Source of the DNA: Candidatus Kuenenia stuttgartensis
GTDB lineage: Bacteria > Planctomycetota > Planctomycetia > Pirellulales > UBA1268
Reading direction: 5' to 3'
Assembly (NCBI GenBank): GCA_945876515.1
Contig: CAMCPF010000058.1
Span: 1-10,908, forward strand
Length of the DNA stretch: 10,908 bases
The notes beneath the pieces were generated by a model. The model saw only the letters and a list, made by a program, of their open reading frames with translations, was not told the DNA's origin and ran no database searches. This document shows positions 1-8,618 of this stretch, in pieces. The position numbers and the translations under genes are program-made. How positions within the stretch are numbered: position 1 is the stretch's first letter; each line of letters begins with the position of its first letter.

Positions 1-1
1 C

Positions 2-805
2 CTGGCGGCCTTCGCGGAGTCGCTCGACGACGTCCGCGATCCCGCGCTCGCCGCCCGCGTGCGAGGCGCCGCGGTCGCGGCCCAGGTCGATGCGGCGATC
101 GCCTCGGGGCGACCCGAGGATGCGGCCCCGCTCGTGGCCCGCGTGGCGGCGCTCCTCAAGGTCGCCCCCGACGATGCCGATCTGGCGAAGACAGCCGCCG
201 ATTTCGCCGTCAAGCTCGGCGGCCTACCCGGAGGCGAGTCGGCGGCCGCGGCGGCCTTCGCCGCCTTCCTGCCGGAGTTCGAGCGGAGTGGCAACCCGGC
301 GGTCCGCGACCTGGCGGAGGGGATCGGCGGCACTGCCCGGCGGCTCTCGCTCCCCGGCAATCCGATGAAGATCACCGGCACGCTGCTTTCGGGTGAGCCC
401 TTCGACCAGACCTCGCTCGCCGGCAAGGTGGTGCTCGTCGATTTCTGGGCCACGTGGTGCGGCCCCTGCGTCGCCGAGATCGGCAACCTGCGAAAGGAAT
501 ACGAGCAGTGGCACGACAAGGGCTTCGAGGTGATCGGCGTGAGCCTCGACGAAGACCGCGACACACTCGAGCAGTTCGTGAAGGCCAAGGAGCTTCCCTG
601 GCCGATCCTCTATGAGCAGCCGGGCGGCCCCGGCTGGCGGCATCCACTGGCGAGCTACTACGGCATCACGGGCATTCCCACGGTCGTGCTGATCGGCCGC
701 GACGGCAACGTGGTCACGCTCGACGCCCGCGGCAAGAAGCTGGGCGCCGCCCTGGAGCGGCTCCTCGGCGCACCCGCCGAGCGGATCGGCAAGCGGAGTC
801 AGTGA
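2..805 (+). CDS. TlpA-like thioredoxin-fold protein, 5' end missing
   Basis: C-terminal part of a thiol-disulfide oxidoreductase of the TlpA/ResA kind. The reading frame is open from base 2, so the true start lies outside the window; the GTG at 59 is only the first in-frame start codon and has no special support. The first ~110 residues are alanine-rich and helical with no recognised domain. A thioredoxin fold follows: a strand ending in VDFWATW runs into the redox motif WCGPC (coded at 455-469), and the cis-proline loop GIPT is coded at 671-682. Family members act outside the cytoplasm, reducing or exchanging disulfides, for example in cytochrome c maturation. Any signal peptide or lipobox would be in the missing part. 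No neighbouring gene shows which partner it serves. The fold is certain; the substrate is unknown. Confidence 0.9.
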   Translation: MAAFAESLDDVRDPALAARVRGAAVAAQVDAAIASGRPEDAAPLVARVAALLKVAPDDADLAKTAADFAVKLGGLPGGESAAAAAFAAFLPEFERSGNPAVRDLAEGIGGTARRLSLPGNPMKITGTLLSGEPFDQTSLAGKVVLVDFWATWCGPCVAEIGNLRKEYEQWHDKGFEVIGVSLDEDRDTLEQFVKAKELPWPILYEQPGGPGWRHPLASYYGITGIPTVVLIGRDGNVVTLDARGKKLGAALERLLGAPAERIGKRSQ

Positions 806-838
806 GCCCCGGCATCGATGATGGCGACGACGTAGAAA

Positions 839-2248
839 TCAGTTTTGTGTGGCAGCATTGGCAGCTTTTGAAGCCGGAGCGGGCCGAGATCGCATCCATT
901 GCCGCGAGTGGCCGTAGGCCGTCGCCTGCTCACTGAACTCGGCGCTGAGCACGACCGGCCCGTGTTCGGAGGCTAGTTCGGCTTGCCGCTTCGCGTCCTG
1001 CCACTGACCTTCCTCAGCGGCGACCGCAGCCTTCGCACGAGCGACATGCCACGAAGACTGAGCCACAAGGCTCACCAAGAGCTCCTTCGCCTTCTCGAGA
1101 TCGCGAAACTTCTGGTTTGGACAGGTCATCAAGAAAAAGGCCCAATCCCCCGCCACCTCCGCTGGGATGACCGGTGGCCTTTTTGCCTTTTTGGCTGTTG
1201 CGTTGATCCGTCGCTCGCACCGCTCGAACCACTCCTTCGCTTGGTTGTCTTTGCATTCGATGGCGCTTTGCATCGCCACCAGCCAGCACCGGGTGGGTGT
1301 CTTCCGCTTTTCGTCAACGCTTTTCACCCACTTCACCCAAGGATCAACCGCATCGAGTTCTCCCACGAGGAGATACGCCAGGCACATGTCCGTCGCAGGA
1401 GGCCATGCGAAGAATACTTCCTGCCCAAAAAAGGCCGCTTTCTTGAGATGCTGCGCTGCCGCGTCTCCTGCCCCGGCGTAGACCTCGCAGAGGGCCGCGA
1501 GCACTCGCCCTTCGTGAAAGTCCACGCGTTGCCCGCACGCCTGATTGAAAGCGGCACGAGCGACAGCCAACTGGGGACTAGCACGGTCGGATACCACGAA
1601 CTGTCGCATCGCGCGATAGATCTCGAGAAACTGCTTGATTTTCGGCTCGAGTTGCCCCCAAAGCTGCTGATAGGCCTGCCACGCTGCCTTCGTTTCCCCC
1701 TCGGCCTGCAGCGCCGCACGCTTGGCTGACTCGAGATTAGCCGAGGCGCGCGACTCCAACGCCTCATTTTTCTGCACGCGGGCAATGTTGATGTCTGTGA
1801 TCGCCTTCTGGGCAGCACCGTTGGCCGCCACGAACCGGGCCTTTGCGGCCATAAACTTCTGTTCAGCCTTCAGCGTTTGATCGATCAACTTAAAAAAACT
1901 GCAGCCATCGACAAGCGTATTTCGGTCGGCGATCAACTTTTCGAGTTCGGCGACCGCGTTGGGCGGGGTTGGAAGGGGCGCCAACTTCGCGGTGGGGCGA
2001 GGCTCCACTGCTGACCCTCTTCCATCGCCCTCGCGAAACGCGGAAGTAGCCGGTTCATGCACCACATCCAGGTTCATCTCGACTGGGGGCTGCTCCCAAC
2101 CGTCCTGATCGAGGAGATCCACGAGACTGCCGCCAACATGACCGTCGTCTCTCAGCTTTGGCTGAGCGGCGGAAGCCGTGATGGAAACCGCGGCCAATCC
2201 CACAACCATCAACTGCAAGCCGAACCTCTGATGTGAGTTACGACTCAT
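839..2248 (-). CDS. Exported helical protein of unknown function, low-GC orphan
   Basis: A 469-residue protein that I do not recognise. The start at 2248 is chosen because AGGAGG (2255-2260 on the reverse strand) lies six bases upstream and because it puts a signal peptide at the N-terminus: a basic stretch, then LQLMVVGLAAVSITASA, with likely cleavage after ASA. An in-frame ATG 12 codons earlier (2284) lacks these features. After a Pro-rich segment, roughly residues 95-215 are Ala/Lys/Glu/Gln-rich and probably coiled coil. The C-terminal half is a run of amphipathic helices with conserved-looking Trp and Cys, resembling TPR-type solenoids but without a clean 34-residue period. There is no enzyme motif. 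G+C is lower than in the flanking genes (hand counts of 43-57% in three lines). It is convergent with the TlpA-like gene and stands alone on its strand. It is probably periplasmic. Confidence 0.78.
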   Translation of the reverse strand: MSRNSHQRFGLQLMVVGLAAVSITASAAQPKLRDDGHVGGSLVDLLDQDGWEQPPVEMNLDVVHEPATSAFREGDGRGSAVEPRPTAKLAPLPTPPNAVAELEKLIADRNTLVDGCSFFKLIDQTLKAEQKFMAAKARFVAANGAAQKAITDINIARVQKNEALESRASANLESAKRAALQAEGETKAAWQAYQQLWGQLEPKIKQFLEIYRAMRQFVVSDRASPQLAVARAAFNQACGQRVDFHEGRVLAALCEVYAGAGDAAAQHLKKAAFFGQEVFFAWPPATDMCLAYLLVGELDAVDPWVKWVKSVDEKRKTPTRCWLVAMQSAIECKDNQAKEWFERCERRINATAKKAKRPPVIPAEVAGDWAFFLMTCPNQKFRDLEKAKELLVSLVAQSSWHVARAKAAVAAEEGQWQDAKRQAELASEHGPVVLSAEFSEQATAYGHSRQWMRSRPAPASKAANAATQN

Positions 2249-2254
2249 TCCTTG

Positions 2255-2260
2255 CCTCCT
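2255..2260 (-). promoter_or_regulatory. Shine-Dalgarno AGGAGG of the orphan exported protein
   Basis: On the reverse strand AGGAGG sits six bases before the ATG at 2248. It decides this start over the upstream in-frame ATG at 2284. Confidence 0.75.
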
Positions 2261-2302
2261 CGCTCCAGGCTCGCTCTCGTGCACGACGACTGCTTTTCCG
2301 AA

Positions 2303-2308
2303 AATATA
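2303..2308 (-). promoter_or_regulatory. Candidate -10 element for the orphan exported gene
   Basis: TATATT on the reverse strand, about 55 bases before the ATG at 2248, lies in the only AT-rich patch (about 2295-2315) of this intergenic region. No good -35 hexamer is present at 16-18 bases, so the call rests on the -10 match and the AT-rich setting alone. Confidence 0.25.
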
Positions 2309-2383
2309 CTTCTTACGAGGAGTCTGCCCCTCTCCTTATGGTCCGTCAAGTACGGGGGTTCTCTCGCTGGCGTGCCGCGGTGG

Positions 2384-2412
2384 TTGACACGGACATGCCC
2401 CGGACCGAGACT
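2384..2412 (+). promoter_or_regulatory. Candidate promoter for the STN-like gene
   Basis: A perfect TTGACA (2384-2389) is followed after 17 bases by GAGACT (2407-2412), which matches TATAAT at only three positions. A start near 2419 would give a leader of about 40 bases before the ATG at 2460. The -35 is good and the -10 is weak. Confidence 0.3.
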
Positions 2413-2459
2413 CCGGCTTTGCCGATGACCGACCCCACGGCATACCCGAGGGTTTCCGC

Positions 2460-3677
2460 ATGCCTGACTGGCAAACTCGGTCGCGGTCTGGCTTTCGCAG
2501 CGGGCTATTCCGCTTCATGCTCGCGGCCACCCCGCTGGCGTTGGTGGGTTTCGCACGCACCGGTGAGGCTGCTCCCCAGGCAGAAAAAGGAAACAGGGTT
2601 CCTGGCGTCGATCCTGTCGATCGGCCACGTGAAGCCGACACATCGGATGCGACTGCGGCCCCTGAACCCATCGCTGCCTTGCTCCAGGCGACCGATACGC
2701 CGATCGCCGAGGAACCGGACCCCGACTCACCCGCCGGAGAGCCGGAACGCCCGCCTTCCTCGCCGCCGCGAATCCGGCACCCGCAACCCAGCCTCCGCCA
2801 CGCGACGCCCCGCTACGAGGCCACCTACGCCGTGCCGCCCGCCGACGCCGCGATCCTGCGTCGGCTGGAGGAGCCGCTACCCGCAGGCGGAATCCAGCTC
2901 CCGGAAAATGCCACGCTCCTCGACCTCCAAGACTGGCTGTCGCATCAGGCGAGGGTGTGGGCGCGGATCGACTGGCGAGCGCTCGAAGACGCGGGTCTCG
3001 ACGCCGAGATTCCGCTCGAGACCACTCAGGTGCTGGGTGGCGATCTCCGCGCCGCCCTCCGCGCACTGCTCGACGACGTCGACCTGACCCCGATCGTCGA
3101 GCACGGCACCCTGCTCGTCACCACGGCCGAGGCGGCGGAGCAGACCCTGACGGTTGGCTTCTACCCGCTCCCTTCCCAAATCGATCAGGGAAACGTGCAG
3201 CCGCTCGTTGAGATGATCCACGCGACCGTCGCCGCCGACACCTGGGACGTCGTGGGTGGCCCGGGCGCCATCCGCGTTGCCGAAGATGCCAACGCCCTCA
3301 CGATTTCACACACCCAAGCGGTGCATGCGGAGATCCTGACATTCATGCGGACCGGATTCGACGCCGACCTCGCGACCGATGGCGACCGGAAGGCAAGCCA
3401 GATCCCCACCCGCATTCATCGGGTTCGCGATGCCCTGCTGGCGACCGAGCTCGCGACGGCCCTCGTGGCCCTGTGCAACCAGGCCCTGGGTCCCGCGGGT
3501 GATCCGGCCGCCGCGGTGACCCGTATCGGCGGAGACCGCCTCGTGGTGCAGTCAGCCAGCCGGCCCTTCCAGATCTACGCCTCCGAGATCATAAGGGCGG
3601 TCAACGGCGTCGAGGGCGAGGCGATCCCAACCCCGGGGATGGACATGCCCGAGGAAGCCGTGGACAACCCGTTTTGA
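2460..3677 (+). CDS. Exported protein with STN/secretin-N-like segments
   Basis: A 405-residue exported protein. The ATG at 2460 has GAGGG (2448-2452) seven bases upstream; the in-frame ATG at 2517 has none. The N-terminus is basic, then hydrophobic (about residues 17-32), ending near GEAA, and looks like a signal peptide. Residues 40-125 are a Pro/acidic low-complexity linker. Residues 147-225 resemble an STN (secretin/TonB N-terminal short) domain: a segment predicted to run into the pattern LRAALRALLDDVDLT, then LLVTTAEAAE. Residues 230-300 (HATVAADTWDVVGGPGAI, then an ALTISHTQ strand) and 315-385 (LATALVALCNQAL, then DRLVVQSASRP) look like further secretin-N-type alpha/beta units. The pattern is frequent in planctomycete exported proteins. 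No secretin beta-barrel domain follows, so this is not a full secretin. It may be a scaffold or envelope component. The specific function is unknown. Confidence 0.8.
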   Translation: MPDWQTRSRSGFRSGLFRFMLAATPLALVGFARTGEAAPQAEKGNRVPGVDPVDRPREADTSDATAAPEPIAALLQATDTPIAEEPDPDSPAGEPERPPSSPPRIRHPQPSLRHATPRYEATYAVPPADAAILRRLEEPLPAGGIQLPENATLLDLQDWLSHQARVWARIDWRALEDAGLDAEIPLETTQVLGGDLRAALRALLDDVDLTPIVEHGTLLVTTAEAAEQTLTVGFYPLPSQIDQGNVQPLVEMIHATVAADTWDVVGGPGAIRVAEDANALTISHTQAVHAEILTFMRTGFDADLATDGDRKASQIPTRIHRVRDALLATELATALVALCNQALGPAGDPAAAVTRIGGDRLVVQSASRPFQIYASEIIRAVNGVEGEAIPTPGMDMPEEAVDNPF

Positions 3678-3705
3678 TCGGTTGCCCGCGAACGGTACGA
3701 CCAGA

Positions 3706-3726
3706 CGACCCTGACAGTCGCTTTTT
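3706..3726 (+). terminator. Weak candidate terminator after the STN-like gene
   Basis: CGAC (3706-3709) can pair with GTCG (3717-3720) and is followed by C and five T (3722-3726), between the stop at 3677 and the end of convergent clpX. The stem is only four base pairs with a seven-base loop, so it is a marginal Rho-independent terminator. Confidence 0.25.
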
Positions 3727-3727
3727 A

Positions 3728-5017
<1,290 letters not shown>

Positions 5018-5021
5018 CAGT

Positions 5022-5468
5022 TCATTCCCTCGCTGCTTCTGGCCCTGCGGGATCCGTCGGCGGCCAGTGCCACGCGTGGAGTTCGGGCGCGCCGGTCCGC
5101 ATGCGCGGATCGACGAGTGTTCTTACTTTTCGGAATTCTTCCTCGCTCAGCACACCCTCGTCCCGGAGATTTTTGTAGCTGGCAAGCATGTTTTCCCAAT
5201 CGCCACGACCCGACTCTCCCATCTTGGGCCGCAGGTTCCCAGCCCGAAATCCGGACCGACAACCCGGCTGCGAACCGACCGGGAGGAGCCGCCGCCGGAG
5301 AGCGACGAGCGCCACCGCACCCGTCGCCACCGCCACGAGGAGCAGAGCGAGGCTGGGCAGCGCCTTGACGAACACCGGCCCCAGGATCGACTCCAAGCCC
5401 AGCGTGTCAGACACCGTCGCCTCCATCGGGACCCAGCCATGGGCCGGGGCGGCGATGCCAATCATCAT
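5022..5468 (-). CDS. Small membrane protein with SHOCT-like C-terminal segment
   Basis: A 148-residue protein with one predicted transmembrane helix (about residues 36-57, ALPSLALLLVAVATGAVALV) followed by RRR, which suggests an outside N-terminus and a cytoplasmic C-terminus. Residues 90-121 (DWENMLASYKNLRDEGVLSE and the following EEFRKVR) match the short amphipathic pattern of SHOCT-type domains, which often end small membrane or oligomeric proteins. The tail is Pro-rich. The start is ATG 5468 or the adjacent ATG 5465: GAGGGAG (5472-5478, reverse strand) precedes both. The stop lies four bases before clpX and the clpX ribosome binding site overlaps its last codons, so the two are probably co-transcribed and translationally coupled. 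Its function is unknown. A link to ClpX is suggested only by position. Confidence 0.78.
   Translation of the reverse strand: MMIGIAAPAHGWVPMEATVSDTLGLESILGPVFVKALPSLALLLVAVATGAVALVALRRRLLPVGSQPGCRSGFRAGNLRPKMGESGRGDWENMLASYKNLRDEGVLSEEEFRKVRTLVDPRMRTGAPELHAWHWPPTDPAGPEAARE
5027..5031 (-). promoter_or_regulatory. clpX Shine-Dalgarno inside the upstream gene's end
   Basis: GAGGG on the reverse strand is nine bases before the clpX ATG and overlaps the last Arg-Glu codons of the membrane protein gene, whose stop is at 5022-5024. This arrangement favours translational coupling. Confidence 0.6.
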
Positions 5469-5638
5469 CCGCTCCCTCGGTCGAGTATGGCGACGGGCCG
5501 ATCATCAGGTCCAGCGAAAACCCCGCCGCTTCGCGGCCCGCGTCATTTTGCCCACCCTGACGCCGGGCGGGCGTCGGCCGCCCCCACTCCGGGCCGGGGC
5601 CCCGGGCGACCGGGAAGATTTTTCGGGTCGTAGCGAAA
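5469..5638. promoter_or_regulatory. Divergent intergenic region, clpX unit / Asp-box protein
   Basis: 170 bases between two genes that are transcribed apart, so promoters for both should lie here. The region is very G/C-rich with short self-complementary stretches, for example GCCGC-TTC-GCGGC at 5525-5537 and GGGGCCCC near 5597-5604, and an AT-rich patch at 5616-5624. I found no convincing paired -35/-10 for either direction. Confidence 0.4.
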
Positions 5639-7453
5639 ATGACTGACTTTGCCGGCCCGGTCGCGCCGATGGATGCCGACATGGCACACTCAGTGGATCG
5701 CAACCCGGGCTTGGCTCACCGCCGACTGAGGCGTCGGGCGTCCGTGGGCTGCCTGGCGGCGCTCGCGATTGCCGCGGCCGGCTGGGTTTCAGCGCAGACA
5801 CTGCCCGAGGCTCCCGGCCTGCCGCCGCTCGCCCGCACCAACAATCGCACGTTCGCGATCCCGTTTCGGCTGCCGAAGTCGCAGGATCCCGACGCCGACG
5901 CGACCCCGCAGCGGGTCGTGCTCAACGTCTCCAAGGACCTCGGCGCCACGTGGTCTGCCGCCGGCGAGTCCGCCCCCACGGCCGGCTCGTTCACCTACTC
6001 GGCCGACGTGGACGGCGAGTATTGGTTTCGGCTGCGGGCGATCGACCGCAAGGGCCGCTCCCGCGGCGGCGAAGGTCCCGACATCCGCGTGCTCGTCGAT
6101 GCCGCGGGCCCGCGGCTTGCCGCCCGTCTCTGGAAAGGCTCTGACGGCGAGATCGTCTGTCGCTACGCGGCCGCCGACGACTCACTCCGACTCGACTCGC
6201 TCGTGGTGGAGTATCGCGGCAAGGAGGATCGCGGCTGGAAGAGCGTGGCCGCCGACGCGGTCCTGGCCCGCGAGACGCCCGCCCATCTCGTAGGCGAGAC
6301 GATCTGGTGGGCTGGCGAGAAGGTGGAGCAGTTGGTCGTCCGGATCGCGATCTCCGACCAGGCCGGCAACCAGACCGTTCGGCAGTTTTCGCTCGAGCCA
6401 ACCGACCCCCGGGTCGATCAGACGGCGCTCGCCCAGGAACTCGGCGTGCCTCCGCTTCCGGCTCAGGCCGCGGTCACGGATGACCTGCTCCCCACGGCCG
6501 CGCCGGCCGCGGCCCCGTTCGACCCCGCTTCGCCAACCGCCACGCCCCCCACCACGACGAGCGTGCTCGCCCCCGCCGCCGGGGCGTGGCCCGCCGAGGC
6601 GTCCCGCTGGAGCAGCGACGCTCCCGAGGCTGGGCAGGTCACCGCCGCGTCCCCGCGGCAGGCCTCCCGCACCCCGTCGGCCGCCGGCCTTCTCCCCCGG
6701 TCCGATGACGAACCGCCCCGCCGCAGCCCGGCCCGACCGGTGTCCACCAACGATCCCTTGACCGCAGCCGGAATCACCAGGCCCGCCGCCGAGGGCCAAC
6801 CGCTGGAATATCGCGGCCGCCCGCTGCACCTGGCCCGCTCGCGGCGGTTCGCCTGGGACTACGAGATTCCGGCCGTCCGCCGGGCCGCCGGCCCGCTCCG
6901 GGCCGAGCTTTGGACCACCCGAGACGGCGGCCTCACCTGGCAGCAGGCAGCGATCGACAGGGACGGCCGCAGCCCGATCGACGTGGAACTCACCGAGGGA
7001 GGCTTCTACGGGGTGCGGCTGGAACTGGTCGCCGACGTGCCCGACGCCGACGGCGGCCCACGCAGCGGCGCGGAGCCGGACGCCTGGGTCGGCATCGACG
7101 AAGAGCCGCCGCAGGTCGCGTTGGCCGGCGTCGACCGCGACGAGAGCACCGCCACCGACGCGCTCGTGATTCGCTACGCGGCCCGCGACCCCCTCCTGGC
7201 CTCGAACTCCGTGCGGCTCCTCTATTCGCCGAATGCCGAAGGCCCATGGGCGACGATCACCACGGCCGCGGCGAACGAGGGCGTGCACCGCTGGGAGCCT
7301 GGCAAGAACGTGCCTGCGCGGGTGTTCATCCGCGTCGAGGCCACCGACGCCGCCGGCAACCCTGCGGCCGTGGTCAGCGAAGAAGCCGTCTCGGTCGCCC
7401 CGACGCGGTTCGGCGGCAGGCTCGGCGGCCTGCGGGTCGTGCCGGCGCCGTAG
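5639..7453 (+). CDS. Exported beta-rich protein with duplicated Asp-box module
   Basis: A 604-residue protein of unknown function. After a long basic N-terminus (RRLRRR) there is a hydrophobic stretch (about residues 35-51) ending SAQ, a plausible signal peptide. The start is uncertain: ATG 5639, 5669 and 5681 all keep the signal and none has a good ribosome binding site. Residues ~75-252 and ~404-580 are two copies of one beta-rich unit. Each begins with an Asp-box-like motif (SKDLGATW 98-105; TRDGGLTW 427-434), then GxYxxRL, a PDxxVxxD strand, a VxRYAAxD strand, and ends in an FN3/Ig-like ISDQAGN or ATDAAGN edge. The motif-to-motif distance is 144 and 145 residues. A ~140-residue Pro/Ala/Thr-rich linker separates the copies. 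Asp boxes occur in beta-propeller and sialidase-like proteins, but there are too few here for a propeller. It is probably a surface or periplasmic protein. Confidence 0.82.
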   Translation: MTDFAGPVAPMDADMAHSVDRNPGLAHRRLRRRASVGCLAALAIAAAGWVSAQTLPEAPGLPPLARTNNRTFAIPFRLPKSQDPDADATPQRVVLNVSKDLGATWSAAGESAPTAGSFTYSADVDGEYWFRLRAIDRKGRSRGGEGPDIRVLVDAAGPRLAARLWKGSDGEIVCRYAAADDSLRLDSLVVEYRGKEDRGWKSVAADAVLARETPAHLVGETIWWAGEKVEQLVVRIAISDQAGNQTVRQFSLEPTDPRVDQTALAQELGVPPLPAQAAVTDDLLPTAAPAAAPFDPASPTATPPTTTSVLAPAAGAWPAEASRWSSDAPEAGQVTAASPRQASRTPSAAGLLPRSDDEPPRRSPARPVSTNDPLTAAGITRPAAEGQPLEYRGRPLHLARSRRFAWDYEIPAVRRAAGPLRAELWTTRDGGLTWQQAAIDRDGRSPIDVELTEGGFYGVRLELVADVPDADGGPRSGAEPDAWVGIDEEPPQVALAGVDRDESTATDALVIRYAARDPLLASNSVRLLYSPNAEGPWATITTAAANEGVHRWEPGKNVPARVFIRVEATDAAGNPAAVVSEEAVSVAPTRFGGRLGGLRVVPAP

Positions 7454-7477
7454 CCGGCGCCGCTCCGCTACACTCCG

Positions 7478-7494
7478 CTCCGGAAGCTCCGGAG
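7478..7494 (+). promoter_or_regulatory. Hairpin covering the holA ribosome binding site
   Basis: CTCCGGA (7478-7484) and TCCGGAG (7488-7494) are perfectly complementary, with loop AGC. The right arm contains GGAG of the GGAGG Shine-Dalgarno (7491-7495), so the folded RNA would hide the holA ribosome binding site. The structure is read directly; a regulatory effect is inferred. Confidence 0.5.
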
Positions 7495-7503
7495 GCTGGT
7501 GAC

Positions 7504-8601
7504 TTGGCTGGCGGCACGCATGCCCTCGATCTGTTGCTCGATCCCGCAAAGCTGCGGCTCGACACCCCGTCGATCGTGGTGATCTCCGGCGGCGAACCCT
7601 TCCTCGCACGCCGCTGCCTCGTGCTGCTCCGCGACCGACTGGTGCCCGAGGAGGCCGACCGGGCCTGGGCCTGGCGGGAGTTCGCTGGAGAAGAGCCGCT
7701 CGACCCACGGGACGTGTTCGACGAGGCGGCCACGGTTTCCCTGTTCGCCTCCGCCACACGGGCGGCCGTGGTCCGACAGGCCGATGCCTTCGTGACGGCG
7801 GCCCGCGAGTCGCTCGAACGAATCGCCTCCGCTTCCCGCGGCAGCCGCGGCCTCGTGATCCTGGAGGTCAAGTCATTCCCGGCCGCGACGCGGCTGGCCA
7901 AAGCGGCCGCGGCGCACGGGCTCGTGATCGAAACCGCGATCCCGGCCCGGCAGGACATGGCCGGCTGGGTGCGGAAGTGGGCCGAGGCGGGCCACGGGGT
8001 GAAGCTCGCCGCCGCCACCGCCGAACAGCTGCTCGAACGGCTCGGCGGCCATCTCGGCCAGGTCGATCAGGCGCTCGCCCGGCTGGCGGCGGCCACGCCG
8101 GCCGCCGCCCGAGGCACGCCCCTCCAGCCTGAGGCGATCGAAGAGTTCGTGGGCACGCCAGGCGAGCGATCGGCTTGGGGCATGATCGACGCGGCCGCCT
8201 CGGGCGACGCGCCGGCGGCGCTCGCGGAGCTCGCCGCCCTGCTCGAGACCGGCGAGAGCCCGATCGCCATCGCGGCCCAGGCCAGCGCCGTGCTCCGCAA
8301 GCTCTCGACCGCCGCCCGGCTGCTCGCCCTGCCCGCGGGGGCGGGTCGCCCGGCGGGCGTGGAGCCCGCGCTCCGCGATGCCGGCGTGGCCGCCTGGCCC
8401 AAGGCGCTCGCCCAGGCGCGGGAGTCGCTCAACCAGCTCGGCGCCGCGCGGGCCCGCCGCCTGCCCGTCTGGCTCAGGGACCTCGACCTGGCGCTCAAGG
8501 GCGAAGCCTCCCGTGGCCTGCGGGCGAGGCTGGCGGTGGAGCGGTTGTTCTGCAAAATGGCGCGGCCAGATGATCGCCTTCGCCCGAAGGCTCGTCGCTG
8601 A
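7504..8601 (+). CDS. holA: DNA polymerase III subunit delta (clamp loader)
   Basis: Subunit delta opens the beta sliding clamp as part of the clamp-loader complex during replication. The start is TTG 7504, set by GGAGG (7491-7495) eight bases upstream; there is no in-frame ATG until deep in the gene. The product is 365 residues (the family is usually about 330-345). The N-terminal domain begins with VVISGGEPFLARRCLVLLRD (24-43), the family's 'xxGxExxLxxxxxxxLR' opening, followed by SLFASATRAAVVRQAD (79-94). The middle helical domain contains the QLLERLGGHLGQVDQALARL segment (175-194). The C-terminal collar domain has LRKLSTAARLL and ends with the diagnostic LRDLDLALKG and LAVERLFCKM (324-352). 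As in other delta subunits, there is no Walker A motif. It lies 50 bases after the Asp-box gene and 17 bases before purB, so an operon is likely. Confidence 0.9.
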   Translation: MAGGTHALDLLLDPAKLRLDTPSIVVISGGEPFLARRCLVLLRDRLVPEEADRAWAWREFAGEEPLDPRDVFDEAATVSLFASATRAAVVRQADAFVTAARESLERIASASRGSRGLVILEVKSFPAATRLAKAAAAHGLVIETAIPARQDMAGWVRKWAEAGHGVKLAAATAEQLLERLGGHLGQVDQALARLAAATPAAARGTPLQPEAIEEFVGTPGERSAWGMIDAAASGDAPAALAELAALLETGESPIAIAAQASAVLRKLSTAARLLALPAGAGRPAGVEPALRDAGVAAWPKALAQARESLNQLGAARARRLPVWLRDLDLALKGEASRGLRARLAVERLFCKMARPDDRLRPKARR

Positions 8602-8613
8602 CGCCCCGCCCGC

Positions 8614-8618
8614 AGGAG
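8614..8618 (+). promoter_or_regulatory. purB Shine-Dalgarno, bearing on the start choice
   Basis: AGGAG lies directly against the ATG at 8619 (no spacer) but nine bases before an in-frame TTG at 8628. The spacing favours TTG 8628 as the true start; codon preference favours ATG 8619. Confidence 0.45.

Noticed and set aside
983..1729. A 248-codon plus-strand open frame opposite the orphan exported gene
   Set aside because: Its product is rich in Arg, Leu, His and Pro without any domain or signal, while the opposite strand has a signal peptide and a strong ribosome binding site.
5597..5604. GGGGCCCC palindrome as an operator
   Set aside because: Short GC palindromes are expected by chance at this base composition, and no second copy or promoter contact is evident.
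7441..7462. Repeated GCCGGCGCCG around the stop of the Asp-box gene as a terminator
   Set aside because: It is self-complementary but has no T-run and is immediately followed by the closely spaced holA gene, so read-through is more likely.
6910..7503. In-frame upstream extension of holA
   Set aside because: It overlaps the end of the Asp-box gene and translates to Arg-rich low-complexity sequence; GGAGG and TTG at 7504 mark the real start.
6182..7759. A 525-codon minus-strand open frame opposite the Asp-box gene
   Set aside because: Arg/Gly/Ala-rich shadow with no domain; the plus strand has a signal peptide and a duplicated module.
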